A stretch of DNA of 33,923 nt from NCBI GenBank assembly GCA_903828255.1, contig CAIKLQ010000359.1, positions 1 through 33,923 of the forward strand. Direction: 5' to 3'. Source of the DNA: an uncultured Verrucomicrobiota bacterium. GTDB lineage: Bacteria; Verrucomicrobiota; Verrucomicrobiia; Limisphaerales; JADLHS01. The notes beneath the pieces were generated by a model, which searched no databases, was not told where the DNA came from, and saw nothing but the letters and a program-made list of their open reading frames with translations. A program made the translations under genes and the position numbers. This document shows, in pieces, positions 8,675 through 18,000 of this stretch (within the stretch, counting starts at the first letter, position 1; each line of letters begins with the position of its first letter).

Positions 8675-9553
8675 ATGGCCTCGCCCGCTCCCCAACCCAC
8701 GCCCAACGGCGACGCCGGCAACGAACGGCTCCGGATTTATTTCCTGCCGAACTTGCTGACGGCGGGAAATCTATTTTGTGGTTTCGTGGCGCTGACGAAA
8801 ATCGTCGAGGCGATTCCCGAGTCGCCGGATTTCACGCACACGATCCGCGTGGCGCTGTTTTACATTTTGCTGGCGTGCATCTGCGACCTGCTCGATGGGC
8901 GCGTGGCGCGGATGGGCGGCTACGAGAGTCCATTCGGGCGCGAGTTCGACTCGCTGGCGGACATCGTTTCGTTCGGCGTGGTGCCAGCGTTTCTGGTGCA
9001 TCGCATCGTGTTGCAAGACGTGTTCATCCGGACTCCCAAGCTCGGGTGGTTCATCGCTTCGATTTACCTGATCTGCGGCGCGTTTCGGTTGGCGCGGTTC
9101 AATTGTCTCGCGGAAAAATCCGGCACGGGCGGCGGGAAGGAGTTCATGGGCTTTCCGATTCCGGCGGCAGCGGGGCTGGTGGCGTCGCTCACGCTGTTGC
9201 TGCTGTGGGCTGAGGACCACGGCTACACAAAGTTCCGCGAGAGTTACGTGCGCTTCACGTTGCCGGTGCTGCTGGTGTTCCTCTCGCTGATGATGGTGAG
9301 CACGGTGAAGTATCCAACCTTCAAGAAGCTCGACTTCCGGGCGACTCGCACGTTCCCGAAAATGGTGGCGATCGTCGTGATCATCGGGCTATTCGTGATC
9401 CTCTGGGACGTGCTGCTACAATTTGCGCTGCCGACGATCTTCACGGCGTATCTGGTTTACGGATTTGTCCGGCCCTCGATCTCCCGGCGCATGCGCCACG
9501 AGATCGAGGAGGAGGACGACGCCGAGGAGGAGGAAACGCCGCCAACGAACTGA
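8675..9553 (+). CDS. pssA: CDP-diacylglycerol--serine O-phosphatidyltransferase
   Basis: PssA condenses CDP-diacylglycerol with L-serine to give phosphatidylserine, the substrate of the Psd enzyme encoded just upstream. The CDP-alcohol phosphatidyltransferase signature D-G-x2-A-R-x8-G-x3-D-x3-D is complete (DGRVAR, eight residues, GREFDSLAD). Several membrane segments follow (VRFTLPVLLVFLSLMMVS; MVAIVVIIGLFVILWDVLL). The 292-residue protein ends in a very acidic tail (EIEEEDDAEEEETPP). The ATG at 8675 is chosen; a TTG at 8657 would overlap the psd stop and add only six residues. The LysE-family gene begins 4 nt after the stop, so the three genes are probably one transcript. Confidence 0.95.
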   Translation: MASPAPQPTPNGDAGNERLRIYFLPNLLTAGNLFCGFVALTKIVEAIPESPDFTHTIRVALFYILLACICDLLDGRVARMGGYESPFGREFDSLADIVSFGVVPAFLVHRIVLQDVFIRTPKLGWFIASIYLICGAFRLARFNCLAEKSGTGGGKEFMGFPIPAAAGLVASLTLLLLWAEDHGYTKFRESYVRFTLPVLLVFLSLMMVSTVKYPTFKKLDFRATRTFPKMVAIVVIIGLFVILWDVLLQFALPTIFTAYLVYGFVRPSISRRMRHEIEEEDDAEEEETPPTN

Positions 9554-9557
9554 GCCC

Positions 9558-10247
9558 ATGAATCAAGTTCAGGATTTGTTGGTGTCGGCACTCAGCGGAT
9601 TCGTCATCGGACTGCTGCTCTGCATTCCCGTCGGGCCGGTCAACCTGACGATCCTGCACGAGGGCGCGCGCCGCGGCTTCAAATGGGCCGTCCTGATCGG
9701 GGCCGGCGCGACCCTGATGGAATTGATTTACTGCGGCATTGCGTTCACCGGCTTTGCCGCGTTTTTCCAGAAAGGCTGGATCAAGTCTCTGATGGAGGTC
9801 TTCAGCTTCGTGTTCCTGATGTTCCTTGGCATCAAATTCGTCATGGCCAAGACCGTCGAGGCCCCGATGAAGCTCGGCAAGACGGCGGACTTGATCGAGG
9901 AACGGATCGAGGAAAAGTTCCGCCCGCATTCGGCGTTCATGACGGGTTTTGTGCGCACGCTCGCCAATCCTGGCGTGCTGCTGGTTTGGATCATCCTCAG
10001 CGCGAATTTCATTTCGCGCGGCTGGGTGGACCCGACCTGGAGCAGCAAGTTCGCCTGTCTCGGCGGGGTCGCGCTGGGCGTGGGGCTGTGGTTCCTCGGG
10101 TTAAGCTGGGCGATCTCCCTTGGGCACAAGAAGATCACCGAGCAAGGCATCCTGAAAATGGAGCGCGCCTCCGGCATCGGCCTGCTGATGTTGGGTCTGG
10201 CCCACGGAATCCACATTGCCTGGCAGTTGGCGAAGCACCGGATGTGA
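9558..10247 (+). CDS. LysE family translocator
   Basis: This 229-residue protein has six predicted membrane spans. The N-terminal GFVIGLLLCIPVGPVNLTIL is the family's conserved first helix (PxGP), followed by GFKWAVLIGAGATLMELIY and an acidic/basic cytoplasmic loop (ADLIEERIEEKFRPH). Family members such as LysE and RhtB export amino acids or related small molecules across the inner membrane; the substrate here cannot be read from sequence. It is tightly coupled to pssA (4-nt gap), so expression with phospholipid genes is likely, although a functional link is not established. Confidence 0.85.
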   Translation: MNQVQDLLVSALSGFVIGLLLCIPVGPVNLTILHEGARRGFKWAVLIGAGATLMELIYCGIAFTGFAAFFQKGWIKSLMEVFSFVFLMFLGIKFVMAKTVEAPMKLGKTADLIEERIEEKFRPHSAFMTGFVRTLANPGVLLVWIILSANFISRGWVDPTWSSKFACLGGVALGVGLWFLGLSWAISLGHKKITEQGILKMERASGIGLLMLGLAHGIHIAWQLAKHRM

Positions 10248-10259
10248 TCGGCATCCGTT

Positions 10260-10342
10260 CTTACTCTTAATCTCCCGGGCAAAAGCTCGCCGGTCTGACT
10301 TACAGAGGGGAGATTAAGATTAAGATTAAGAGTAAGAGTAAG
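10260..10342. repeat. Hexamer-repeat hairpin ((ATTAAG)3(AGTAAG)2 with matching inverted arm)
   Basis: The left arm CTTACTCTTAATCTCCC (10260-10276) is the reverse complement of GGGAGATTAAGAGTAAG. The right arm (10307-10342) holds the same sequence expanded by tandem hexamers: ATTAAG three times, then AGTAAG twice. It begins about 12 nt after the LysE gene stop, so it may end the psd-pssA-LysE transcript or be a dispersed intergenic repeat. The rest of 10343-10462 shows nothing recognisable. Confidence 0.7.
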
Positions 10343-10462
10343 CGCCGAAAAGGGATCGCAAGTCCCAGCCGCGTCCTTCGCTTCTAAACCCTGGGCCTTT
10401 TTTATCCGTCGTCCGGTCCCCCTTTACGGAGCCACCGCGGCGTAACGCAGACTTGCCGTCCA

Positions 10463-11059
10463 ATGCCTCCAGGATTTGCTTCCGGTGCAGACCAGCAGAG
10501 CCAGGCCAAGCCTTTCACCCTCGCAGCTCTTACCACGAGTCGGGCGGCTGCGCTTATTGAGGATTTCTCCACCGCATTCTCTAGGGACACATGGGATTCG
10601 GTCAACGCTGTTGGAGGAGTTACGGGTACGGTACAAGGCTGGGGCGGTGGTTCAGGTGCTGTAGCTGGCCAGCGCGCGGGGTATGCAGACGCTAGTGCTA
10701 TTGTATCGCCCTTTCCATCATACTCATGGACCGATGTTGGTAATATGGCCGGAACTTCAGGTTTTGCGCATCTCTACAGGCGGCAACTGGGCAACCTACG
10801 GGGCCACTGTGAGCCAGGTGGGTGACGCGTTCTTCGCTTTCACAGGGTCAAGCTTGACCCAGCCTGGTTTAACTGACGTGAGTCAAATCTCGTTTTGGGT
10901 GGATCTTCCAGCGGGGGGGGGCCGATATCGTTTGAGTTTGCCAGTCTGACCGCCGGACCGACCGCTGTGCCGGAACCGACGAATGTTGCGCTGGGCGTAT
11001 TCGGTGGACTGGTGCTGGCGGTGGGCCGGAGACTGCTGATCGCTCGGCGAACAGCCTGA
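10463..11059 (+). pseudogene. Broken PEP-CTERM exported protein
   Basis: The pieces read as one small exported protein in shifting frames. The first frame holds a possible signal-peptide end and mature start (FTLAALTTSRAAALIEDFS, then TAFSRDTWDSVNAVGG). Near 10770 the sense moves to another frame (ISTGGNWATYGATVSQVGD...VSQISFWVDLPAG). At a run of nine G (10913-10921) it returns to the first frame (FEFASLTAGPTAVPEPTN, then VALGVFGGLVLAVGRRLL). That ending is a PEP-CTERM sorting tail: VPEP, a hydrophobic helix and an Arg cluster. The two shifts cancel, so one extra base upstream and one missing G would explain both. This could be true decay or homopolymer sequencing error. The signal peptide start is not intact in either frame. 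Confidence 0.6.
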
Positions 11060-11344
11060 TCTGGTCCGGGTTTTGGCAAGGGGTAAGTTCTTGAGTTTGG
11101 CAACTCGCGGCATCGCCCCCTTGGCGTTGAACTGCTCGCTCCGTCCGAAAGCGGGGCTAAAGCCACGCGCCCTCCAAACACTTCGCGCCTGCCGGGCGGC
11201 TGCTGACCACGCGCAGCCCGCCGGCGTCAGACTCCGACGCGACGTGACGGCGCGTTCAGCGCCGAGCTCCGGCAACCCTTGTGGCGATGCAAAGTGGTCC
11301 ACCCGTTCGTTGCCCCTTCGATGCAAAAACTCTACCGGGTTGGT

Positions 11345-11692
11345 TCACAAGCCAAGGCAGTGACGGACAGCCTTTTCGATCTTGCTCAAAGTCGGCCCGG
11401 AGACTTTTCCCGCGTGGCCACCAGCGAATCGGGCAGGGTCAAGCGAACGGAGTTGGAAGCAGAGGAAGACAGTTTCCATCGGTAGGCCGCTCTCGGCGGC
11501 GGCAATGCGGACGTTGGTGGGATAATCGCGCGCCACATTTCCGCCTTTTGTGCCAATGACGACGGTGACGACCAGCGGCAGTCGGTTGATGGCATTGACG
11601 GAGATAACCAGCACGGGGCGGCGGCCCGCTTGTTCCCGGCCTTGCACCGGGTTGAGGTCCACGAGGTAAATGTCTCCGCGTTCGATGGCCAT
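11345..11692 (-). CDS. mazF: MazF/PemK-family mRNA interferase toxin
   Basis: This 115-residue protein has the complete MazF fold motifs: RGDIYLVDLNPVQGREQAGR at the N-terminus, RPVLVISVNAINR, VVTVVIGTKGG, METVFLCFQLRSLDP and VSGPTLSKIEKAV at the C-terminus. Family members are sequence-specific endoribonucleases that halt translation when their antitoxin is degraded. The ATG overlaps the antitoxin stop by one base (TGATG), implying translational coupling and the usual antitoxin-first order. The 285 nt downstream (11060-11344) contains no gene I can support. Confidence 0.9.
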   Translation of the reverse strand: MAIERGDIYLVDLNPVQGREQAGRRPVLVISVNAINRLPLVVTVVIGTKGGNVARDYPTNVRIAAAESGLPMETVFLCFQLRSLDPARFAGGHAGKVSGPTLSKIEKAVRHCLGL

Positions 11693-11979
11693 CAGAGTTT
11701 GCCCAAACCGTCGGATTCAGCGGCAGCGAACTCGGTGCGGATGGCGCGTAACTCGCACTGGATTTGTGGGTCTTTGGACATTGCGGCCAATTGATTGAAG
11801 ACGGTGTCCACGTCGTTATCCCAAACCTTCGCCAACGATTCCTCGGAAAGTTTGAGTCCCGCCTCGCGTTCCGGGTCGGATTCGATGGTCACACGCACAT
11901 GGGATTTTTCCGGGAGCGACAACGGACGGGGCAACACGAGTTTGCCGCGTTCGTAGATGGCGTCAACGGTCGTTGTCAT
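11692..11979 (-). CDS. AF2212-like antitoxin with C-terminal extension, partner of MazF
   Basis: The 95-residue protein begins with TTVDAIYERGKLVLPRPLSL, PEKSHVRVTIE. This is the small beta-rich AF2212/DUF104-type antitoxin domain, which probably binds DNA and neutralises a toxin. About 50 more residues follow (KDPQIQCELRAIRTEFAAAE, SDGLGKL), a helical tail that probably wraps the toxin. AF2212-like antitoxins are better known as partners of PIN-domain toxins, so pairing with MazF is noteworthy, especially with a PIN relic starting 18 nt upstream. Ribosome-binding site weak. Confidence 0.8.
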   Translation of the reverse strand: MTTTVDAIYERGKLVLPRPLSLPEKSHVRVTIESDPEREAGLKLSEESLAKVWDNDVDTVFNQLAAMSKDPQIQCELRAIRTEFAAAESDGLGKL

Positions 11980-11996
11980 GGCCGGAAACTATCGCG

Positions 11997-12359
11997 CTAC
12001 GGACTGGTTTGCAAGCCGTGATTCGCTGGGTAGCACGCGATGTGGGCGGTGTCGCGGTCGGCGTCGGTTGGCAGCAAACCCGAAGCAAGAATTTCCTTCG
12101 TCAGGGAATTTGCCTCGGCGGTCAAGTCCAAGAGGGGAATTCCCGCCATCAGGTCCCGTCGCTGCTGGGCCATCGCTGCTTCGCCGTCGGCAATTTCGTC
12201 GAGAACGACCTGCGACGTGAAAAGCTTGTGCTTCTCGCGCTGAAAATCCCACCTATCGCGGGTGAGTTGCTGCCGGGCGGCTTGCAGTAGGTCGCGGGCA
12301 GGTCGCGCCACGACGTAGCTCGGGATCGGGCTTTCGATGTAGATGCGCCTGACCGGAAT
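11997..12359 (-). pseudogene. Truncated PIN-domain (VapC-like) toxin relic
   Basis: Reading on the minus strand from 12359 gives VRRIYIESPIPSYVVARPAR, DLLQAARQQL, then LFTSQVVLDEIADGE and LLPTDADRDTAHIAC. This is a VapC-type PIN fold: the acidic start YIES, the VVLDEI helix and the D-x-D-x-x-H-I-A motif with catalytic acids. An in-frame TAA (12360-12362) directly precedes the recognisable sequence and no ATG is available. After HIAC the sequence departs from the family (YPANHGLQTSP, stop), losing the last 40-50 residues with the final strand and Asn/Asp motif. The toxin is therefore probably inactive. The closest GTG start (12311) would also remove the first acidic residue. Confidence 0.75.
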
Positions 12360-12467
12360 TTATGTCCGCCGCCCCCGGAGGGCAGCAAGAATCTCGGATC
12401 AAGGGTCGAGTCCGAACGAACTTGAATGGTTTTGACGCCTTTGCCTGGTCCACGCATGATTTGCGGC

Positions 12468-14615
12468 ATGTTACCGTTCTTGCGAAAGACAACCGGGGTG
12501 ACGGCGCTGGCCCTGCTGGCCGCCAGTTACCCCACGCTGGCCGCCAATTTGAAATACCCGCCCACCACCAAAACCAACGTCGTGGATGATTACCACGGCA
12601 CCACCGTCACCGACCCCTACCGCTGGCTGGAGGATGACAACTCGCCCGCCACGAAGGATTGGGTGGCGGCGCAGAACAAGGTCACCTTCGGCTACCTCAA
12701 CGCCATTCCGGGGCGCACGGCGATCAAGGCGCGACTCACAAAGCTGTGGAATTTCGAGCGCTACGGCGTGCCGTTTAAGGAAGGCGGACACTATTTCTAC
12801 TCGCGCAACGACGGGCTGCAAAACCAGAGCGTGCTTTACACCGTCGAGTCGCTGACCGCCACGCCACGGGTGTTGCTGGACCCGAACACGCTCTCGAAGG
12901 ACGGCACGGTGGCGCTCGCGGGCATGGCCATCAGCGACGACGGCAATCTGCTCGCCTACGGGTTGGCGGCGTCCGGCTCGGATTGGAACGAATGGAAAGT
13001 CCGCGACGTGCGGACGGGCCAGGACCTCGCGGATCATTTGCAATGGGTGAAATTCAGCGGGGCCGCGTGGCGGAAGGACGGCAGCGGGTTCTATTACAGT
13101 CGTTACGATGCGCCCAAACCAGGCGACGCGCTCAAGGGCGTGAACAAGTTTCACAAACTTTATTTCCACCGCATCGGCACGGAGCAGTCGGCGGACGTGC
13201 TGGTTTACGAGCGGAAAGATCAGCCGGATTGGGGCTTCGGCGGCAGCGTGACGGAGGATGGGCGTTATCTCGTCATCACCGCGAGCCAGGGAACGGACCC
13301 GAAGAACCGCGTGCTTTACAAGGATCTCTCCCAACCGGACGCGCCGGTCGTCGAGTTGTTGATGGACTTCGACGCGAGCTACCGCTTTGTCGGGAACGAC
13401 GGCCCGGTGTTCTGGTTCAAGACCGATCTCAACGCGCCGCGCAGCCGGTTGATCGCGATTGACGTGACCACGCCTGCCCGCGCGAACTGGAAGGAAGTCA
13501 TCCCGCAAAGCGCGGAGACGCTGCAGGGCGTCGGCGTGGTGAATCAGCAGTTCATCGCCAGCTATCTCAAGGATGCGCGGAGTGTGGTGCAGGTCTTTGC
13601 GCTCGACGGCAAGCCGGTGCGCGAAGTGGCGTTGCCCGGTCTGGGGAGTGCGGGCGGCTTCGGGGGCAAACGCGGCGACACCGAGACGTTCTTCAGCTTC
13701 ACCAGCTTCACGGCCCCGGGGACGATTTACCGGCATGATCTGACCACCGGCCAAAGCACCGTGTTCCGCCAGCCGAAGCTGGATTTCGACGAGTCAACCT
13801 ACGAGACGAAGCAGGTGTTTTACACGAGCAAGGACGGCACGCGCGTGCCGATGTTCCTGGTTCACAAACGCGGGTTGAAGCTTAACGGCCAGAATCCGAC
13901 GCTGCTTTACGGCTATGGCGGATTTAACATCAGCCTCACGCCCAGCTTCAGCGTCAGCCGTGCGGCGTGGCTGGAAATGGGCGGCGTCTATGCACAAGCG
14001 AACCTGCGCGGCGGCGGCGAATACGGCGAAGACTGGCACCAAGCCGGTACGAAGCGGCACAAGCAAAACGTCTTCGATGACTTCATCGCCGCAGCGGAAT
14101 GGCTTCAGGCGAATCACTATACCTCGGCCAAGAAACTGGCAATTCAGGGCGGCAGCAACGGCGGCTTGCTCGTGGGCGCGTGCATGACCCAACGCCCCGA
14201 GCTCTACCGCGCCGCGCTCCCGGCCGTCGGAGTGATGGACATGTTGCGCTTCCACAAGTTCACCATCGGCTGGGCGTGGTGCAGCGATTACGGCAGCGCG
14301 GACAACGCGGCCGAGTTCCCGGCGCTTTACGCCTATTCGCCCTACCACAATCTCAAGCCCGGCGGGCGCTACCCCGCGACGATGGTCACGACGGCGGATC
14401 ACGATGACCGCGTCGTGCCGGCGCACAGCTTTAAGTTCGCGGCGCGATTGCAGGAGTATCATCGCGGCGCGAATCCGGTGTTGATCCGCATCGAAACCAA
14501 AGCTGGTCACGGTGCCGGGAAACCTACGGCAAAGCAGATCGAAGAGAAGGCTGATGAACTGGCGTTCCTGACCAAGGAACTCGGGATAAAGCCGCCGCGC
14601 GCGGCCCGGAAGTAA
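12468..14615 (+). CDS. Secreted prolyl oligopeptidase (peptidase S9A)
   Basis: This 715-residue enzyme cleaves short peptides after proline. An N-terminal signal peptide (FLRKTTGVTALALLAASY, then PTLAA) indicates export, probably to the periplasm. The N-terminal block DPYRWLEDDNSPATKDWV is a classic S9A signature, followed by the seven-bladed propeller and the alpha/beta-hydrolase domain. The triad is complete: Ser563 in GGSNGGLL, Asp646 in DHDDRVVPAHS, His681 in KAGHGAGKP. Length matches the family (about 700). Starts at 12456 and 12426 are possible, but only the 12468 start places the signal peptide properly. It faces away from the toxin-antitoxin locus and stands alone; with the protease downstream it suggests protein scavenging. 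Confidence 0.95.
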   Translation: MLPFLRKTTGVTALALLAASYPTLAANLKYPPTTKTNVVDDYHGTTVTDPYRWLEDDNSPATKDWVAAQNKVTFGYLNAIPGRTAIKARLTKLWNFERYGVPFKEGGHYFYSRNDGLQNQSVLYTVESLTATPRVLLDPNTLSKDGTVALAGMAISDDGNLLAYGLAASGSDWNEWKVRDVRTGQDLADHLQWVKFSGAAWRKDGSGFYYSRYDAPKPGDALKGVNKFHKLYFHRIGTEQSADVLVYERKDQPDWGFGGSVTEDGRYLVITASQGTDPKNRVLYKDLSQPDAPVVELLMDFDASYRFVGNDGPVFWFKTDLNAPRSRLIAIDVTTPARANWKEVIPQSAETLQGVGVVNQQFIASYLKDARSVVQVFALDGKPVREVALPGLGSAGGFGGKRGDTETFFSFTSFTAPGTIYRHDLTTGQSTVFRQPKLDFDESTYETKQVFYTSKDGTRVPMFLVHKRGLKLNGQNPTLLYGYGGFNISLTPSFSVSRAAWLEMGGVYAQANLRGGGEYGEDWHQAGTKRHKQNVFDDFIAAAEWLQANHYTSAKKLAIQGGSNGGLLVGACMTQRPELYRAALPAVGVMDMLRFHKFTIGWAWCSDYGSADNAAEFPALYAYSPYHNLKPGGRYPATMVTTADHDDRVVPAHSFKFAARLQEYHRGANPVLIRIETKAGHGAGKPTAKQIEEKADELAFLTKELGIKPPRAARK

Positions 14616-15012
14616 CTGGGATCCAAACCTGCGCGCGACCGCCCCTCGGGCGCAGCACGTCACTTCGGATTGGTTCCGGGCGCCGCGGCAGAAGCCCCCC
14701 CGGCGAACCGGTTTGCGGCACCGAGCAATTCCCCGAGGTTTCCCCATCGGCTCTTCCTGTGACGGGGCAACCGCGCCGCGGCAAACTCCCAAGCGGGGGC
14801 CGCCATCCTCGCACGGAAAAAACACTTGTGCCCCACGCCGTGGAGGCTTATGGTGCCCGTAAGCGAACAGCACGCAAGGACTAGGCTCTCTGTATATGGA
14901 GGGTCAACAATGCAATTTCTCTAGCTTGCCGTCACAACCAGCCACGGGGCTTTCCGAGGTGGGCAAAACGTTGGCGCGAGCGTGGAAGAGTGCCGTGCGC
15001 AGGGACTCAGTT
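14616..15012 (+). other. 397-nt intergenic region with a Shine-Dalgarno-led 4-codon ORF
   Basis: No gene of normal size is visible. At 14910-14924 the mini-ORF ATG-CAA-TTT-CTC-TAG follows a perfect GGAGGG (14898-14903) at 6-nt spacing, about 90 nt ahead of the giant protease start. It may be a leader peptide or a chance remnant. A longer in-frame start at 14896 for the protease is rejected because it would place 39 unlikely residues before the signal segment. Confidence 0.35.
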
Positions 15013-18000
15013 ATGAAAAACTGGAAGAACATCGCCGCCAATGTTCCAAAACCGTCAAGGATTTTGGTACTACTCGGCATCTGTCTGGCAGGGGGGACGT
15101 GGCTCATTCCGAACGGCTTGGCGGCTGAAAAACTGGAGTTCCAAGCTCAGGCGCGCGAGCAGATTCGGCTGTTGCAGGAGGAGAAAGCGGTCCGAACCCC
15201 AGCGCAGCGGAAGATTGATTCCCAATTGGTTCACACCCTGCGCAAGAAGCGTTTTGGCCTGGTGGCACCCGGGTTGACCTCGCTCAAGGTGGAAATAGAT
15301 CTTGAACCCGACGGGCGCGTGCTGGTGGACCTCCGGGCGAAGGTCACGCCGGGTTTGCTTGAGTTCATTGCACGGAATGGGGGCACGGTGGTGAACAGTT
15401 TCGCCCAGGATAACGCCATTCGCGCCCACGTTCCGCTGGACCAACTCGAGGCCCTAGCCGCTCGACCGGAGGTTCGTGCGGTTCGCCCGGCGGACCGGAT
15501 GGCCACCAACGTGGGGCCGGTGACTTCGGGAGGAGACATCGCGCACCGGGCTGCCGAGGCGCGTGAACGATATGGGGCCAACGGCGCCGGGGTGAAAATC
15601 GGGGTGTTGTCGGACAGTGTTACCTTTCTGTCCCAATCGCAAGCCGCTGGGGAATTGCCGACCGTTACCGTCTTGCCAGGCCAGAGTGGGGGCGGCACCG
15701 GCGAAGGCACTGCGATGTTGGAGATCGTCCATGATCTCGCGCCGGGTGCGCAGCTGTACTTTGCGACGGCCGTCAACGGCATCGCTGGCTTCGCGCAGAA
15801 CATCCGAGATCTCCATGCGGCTGGCTGCCGGGTGATCGTGGATGACGTGGTTTATTTCGTCGAGTCGCCGCTCCAGGACGGCCCGATTGCCCGTGCCATA
15901 AACGACGTCTCCGCGGCAGGCACGTTGTTCTTTTCTTCCGCCGGCAATGGCGGCAGCAAACTCAAGAATACCTCGGGTACTTGGGAGGGGGATTTCCGTG
16001 ATGCCGGCCCCGCCACCTTCGCGGGAACCGGTCGCCTGCACGACTTTGGCGGCACGCCCTACAACACCTTCTTGTCGGGTACCTATAACCGGGCGGATCT
16101 TTTTTGGGCCGATCCGCTCGGGGCCTCGACCAATGACTACGACCTTTATGTTTTGGACTACTCCGGCGCTGTGGTGCGCAGTTCCACCAACATTCAAGAC
16201 GGCAATGACGATCCGTACGAGAGCATTGCATTCCTCGTGGTGGGGGAACGCCTCGTCATCGTCAAGGCCTCGGGGGAAGATCGGTTTCTTTCGCTGATGA
16301 CGTTCCGCGCGGGGTTGTCGCATTCGACGCCGGGCGCGGTCCGCGGGCATAATGCGTCCGGGGCCGAGAACGCTTTCAGCGTTGCCGCTGTGCGGGTAAA
16401 CCAGCCCGCCGCTCCCTTCGACACCCTCAGTCCAAACCACGTTGAGGATTTCAGTTCGGATGGACCGCGCCGGATTTTTTTTCACGCAGATGGCAGTGCG
16501 ATCACGCCCGGAAATTTTTCTGCCACCGGAGGCACCGTGCTGGACAAACCGGATCTGACGGCGGCCGATGGCGTGGCCACCTCCGTACCGGGCTTTGCGA
16601 ACTTCCTCGGCACCTCGGCCGCCGCACCTCATGCCGCAGCGATTGCTGGGCTGCTATGGTCGTACAATCCCCTGCTCTCGCCCGCGGAAATTCGCGCGGT
16701 GCTGAGCGAGCCGGCGCTGGACATCGAGGCTTTGGGCAGGGACGACAATTCTGGCCCCGGCATTGTAATGACGGATCGCGCCTTCGCGAATCAACCCTTC
16801 GCACCTCCTCCGCACTTGGCGCTCCAGGCAGTGCAACTCGCGGATGGAAACACGAATGGTTGGTTGGATGCCAACGAGTGCGGGGAGCTGGTGGTTACGC
16901 TCCGCAACCTCGGGTTGCCCACGACCCCGGTTCTCACCGGCATCACCGCGACGCTCGAGACCACGACGGCTGCGGTCGTGGTGGATCCGGAGCCGCGAAG
17001 TTTTCCGGAAGTATCGGGCGGCGACTTCAGCAGAAGTCTGACCTCGTTTCGCATCAGCACTTCCCCATTGTTCAATTGCGGGAGCAATACTAGTTTCGTG
17101 TTGCATCTCAGCGTTTCAAACCAAGCGGGTTTCGATCTGCCTTTTGAACTTCCCTCGCGAAGTCCGGGCAGCGGGGAACCCGTAACCTACACCGCGATGG
17201 ACCTGGCGTTACCCATCCCGGATCTGGGTTCGGTGGAATCGGGAATCCTGGTTACAAATCTAGATCGCGTCCTGGAGCGGGTGCGGGTCGCGGTTCACCT
17301 CGACCATACCTTCGACTACGACTTGAACCTCGCTTTGATCGCACCCGATGGAACGGAAGTTCTCCTGAGTTCCGGCAACGGCGCTGCGGGATCGGGTTAT
17401 GGGGCGAGTTGCAGCGCGATGACCGGATTCTCCGACGATGCCGCGACGAAAATCACGACTGCAACCGCGCCCTTCGTGGGAACATTTCGCCCCCAACAAG
17501 CCCTCGCCGCCTTCCGCAATAAAACCGGGGCCGCACTCAATGGCCTATGGAAACTCCGGGTGCAGGACCAGGCAGCGGCGGATGCCGGGACGTTGCACTG
17601 CTGGTCGCTGGAACTTTCGCCGCTGGCCTGTGCCGCTGGCGGTGGCCAATGCCTCGTTCCCCCAGCCATTGTCCAAGGCCCGACCGACCAGATCGTCACC
17701 AATGGCGACCCCGTGCAATTCAGTATCCAAGCGCAAGGAACCGCGCCCTTGGGGTATCAGTGGTTTTTCTCGCCCAGCAATTTCGTCGCCGCCAGCAGCC
17801 TTGCGACGGCGACGAACGCCACCCTGATCATCAGCAACGTCTCCCCGGCCCATGTAGGGATTTACTCGGTGGTGGTGAGTAATCTCTACGGCCAGCAGCT
17901 CAGTTCGGGGGCGCGCCTGACAGTGGTGATGCCAGAATTGATCGGGTGCAGCCCGAATCGGACGGTGGCACTGGGCACCGCCTGGGATTTCGATTCCCCC

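Noticed and set aside
10307-10342. Hexamer array as a CRISPR array
   Set aside because: Units are 6 bp with no spacers and no cas genes nearby.
12471-13754. 427-codon minus-strand ORF opposite the prolyl oligopeptidase
   Set aside because: The plus strand has a complete S9A enzyme; the antisense translation has no motif.
14896-15012. Longer start of the giant protease at 14896
   Set aside because: The ATG at 15013 has a good AGGGA site and begins a proper signal segment; the extra 39 residues look non-coding.
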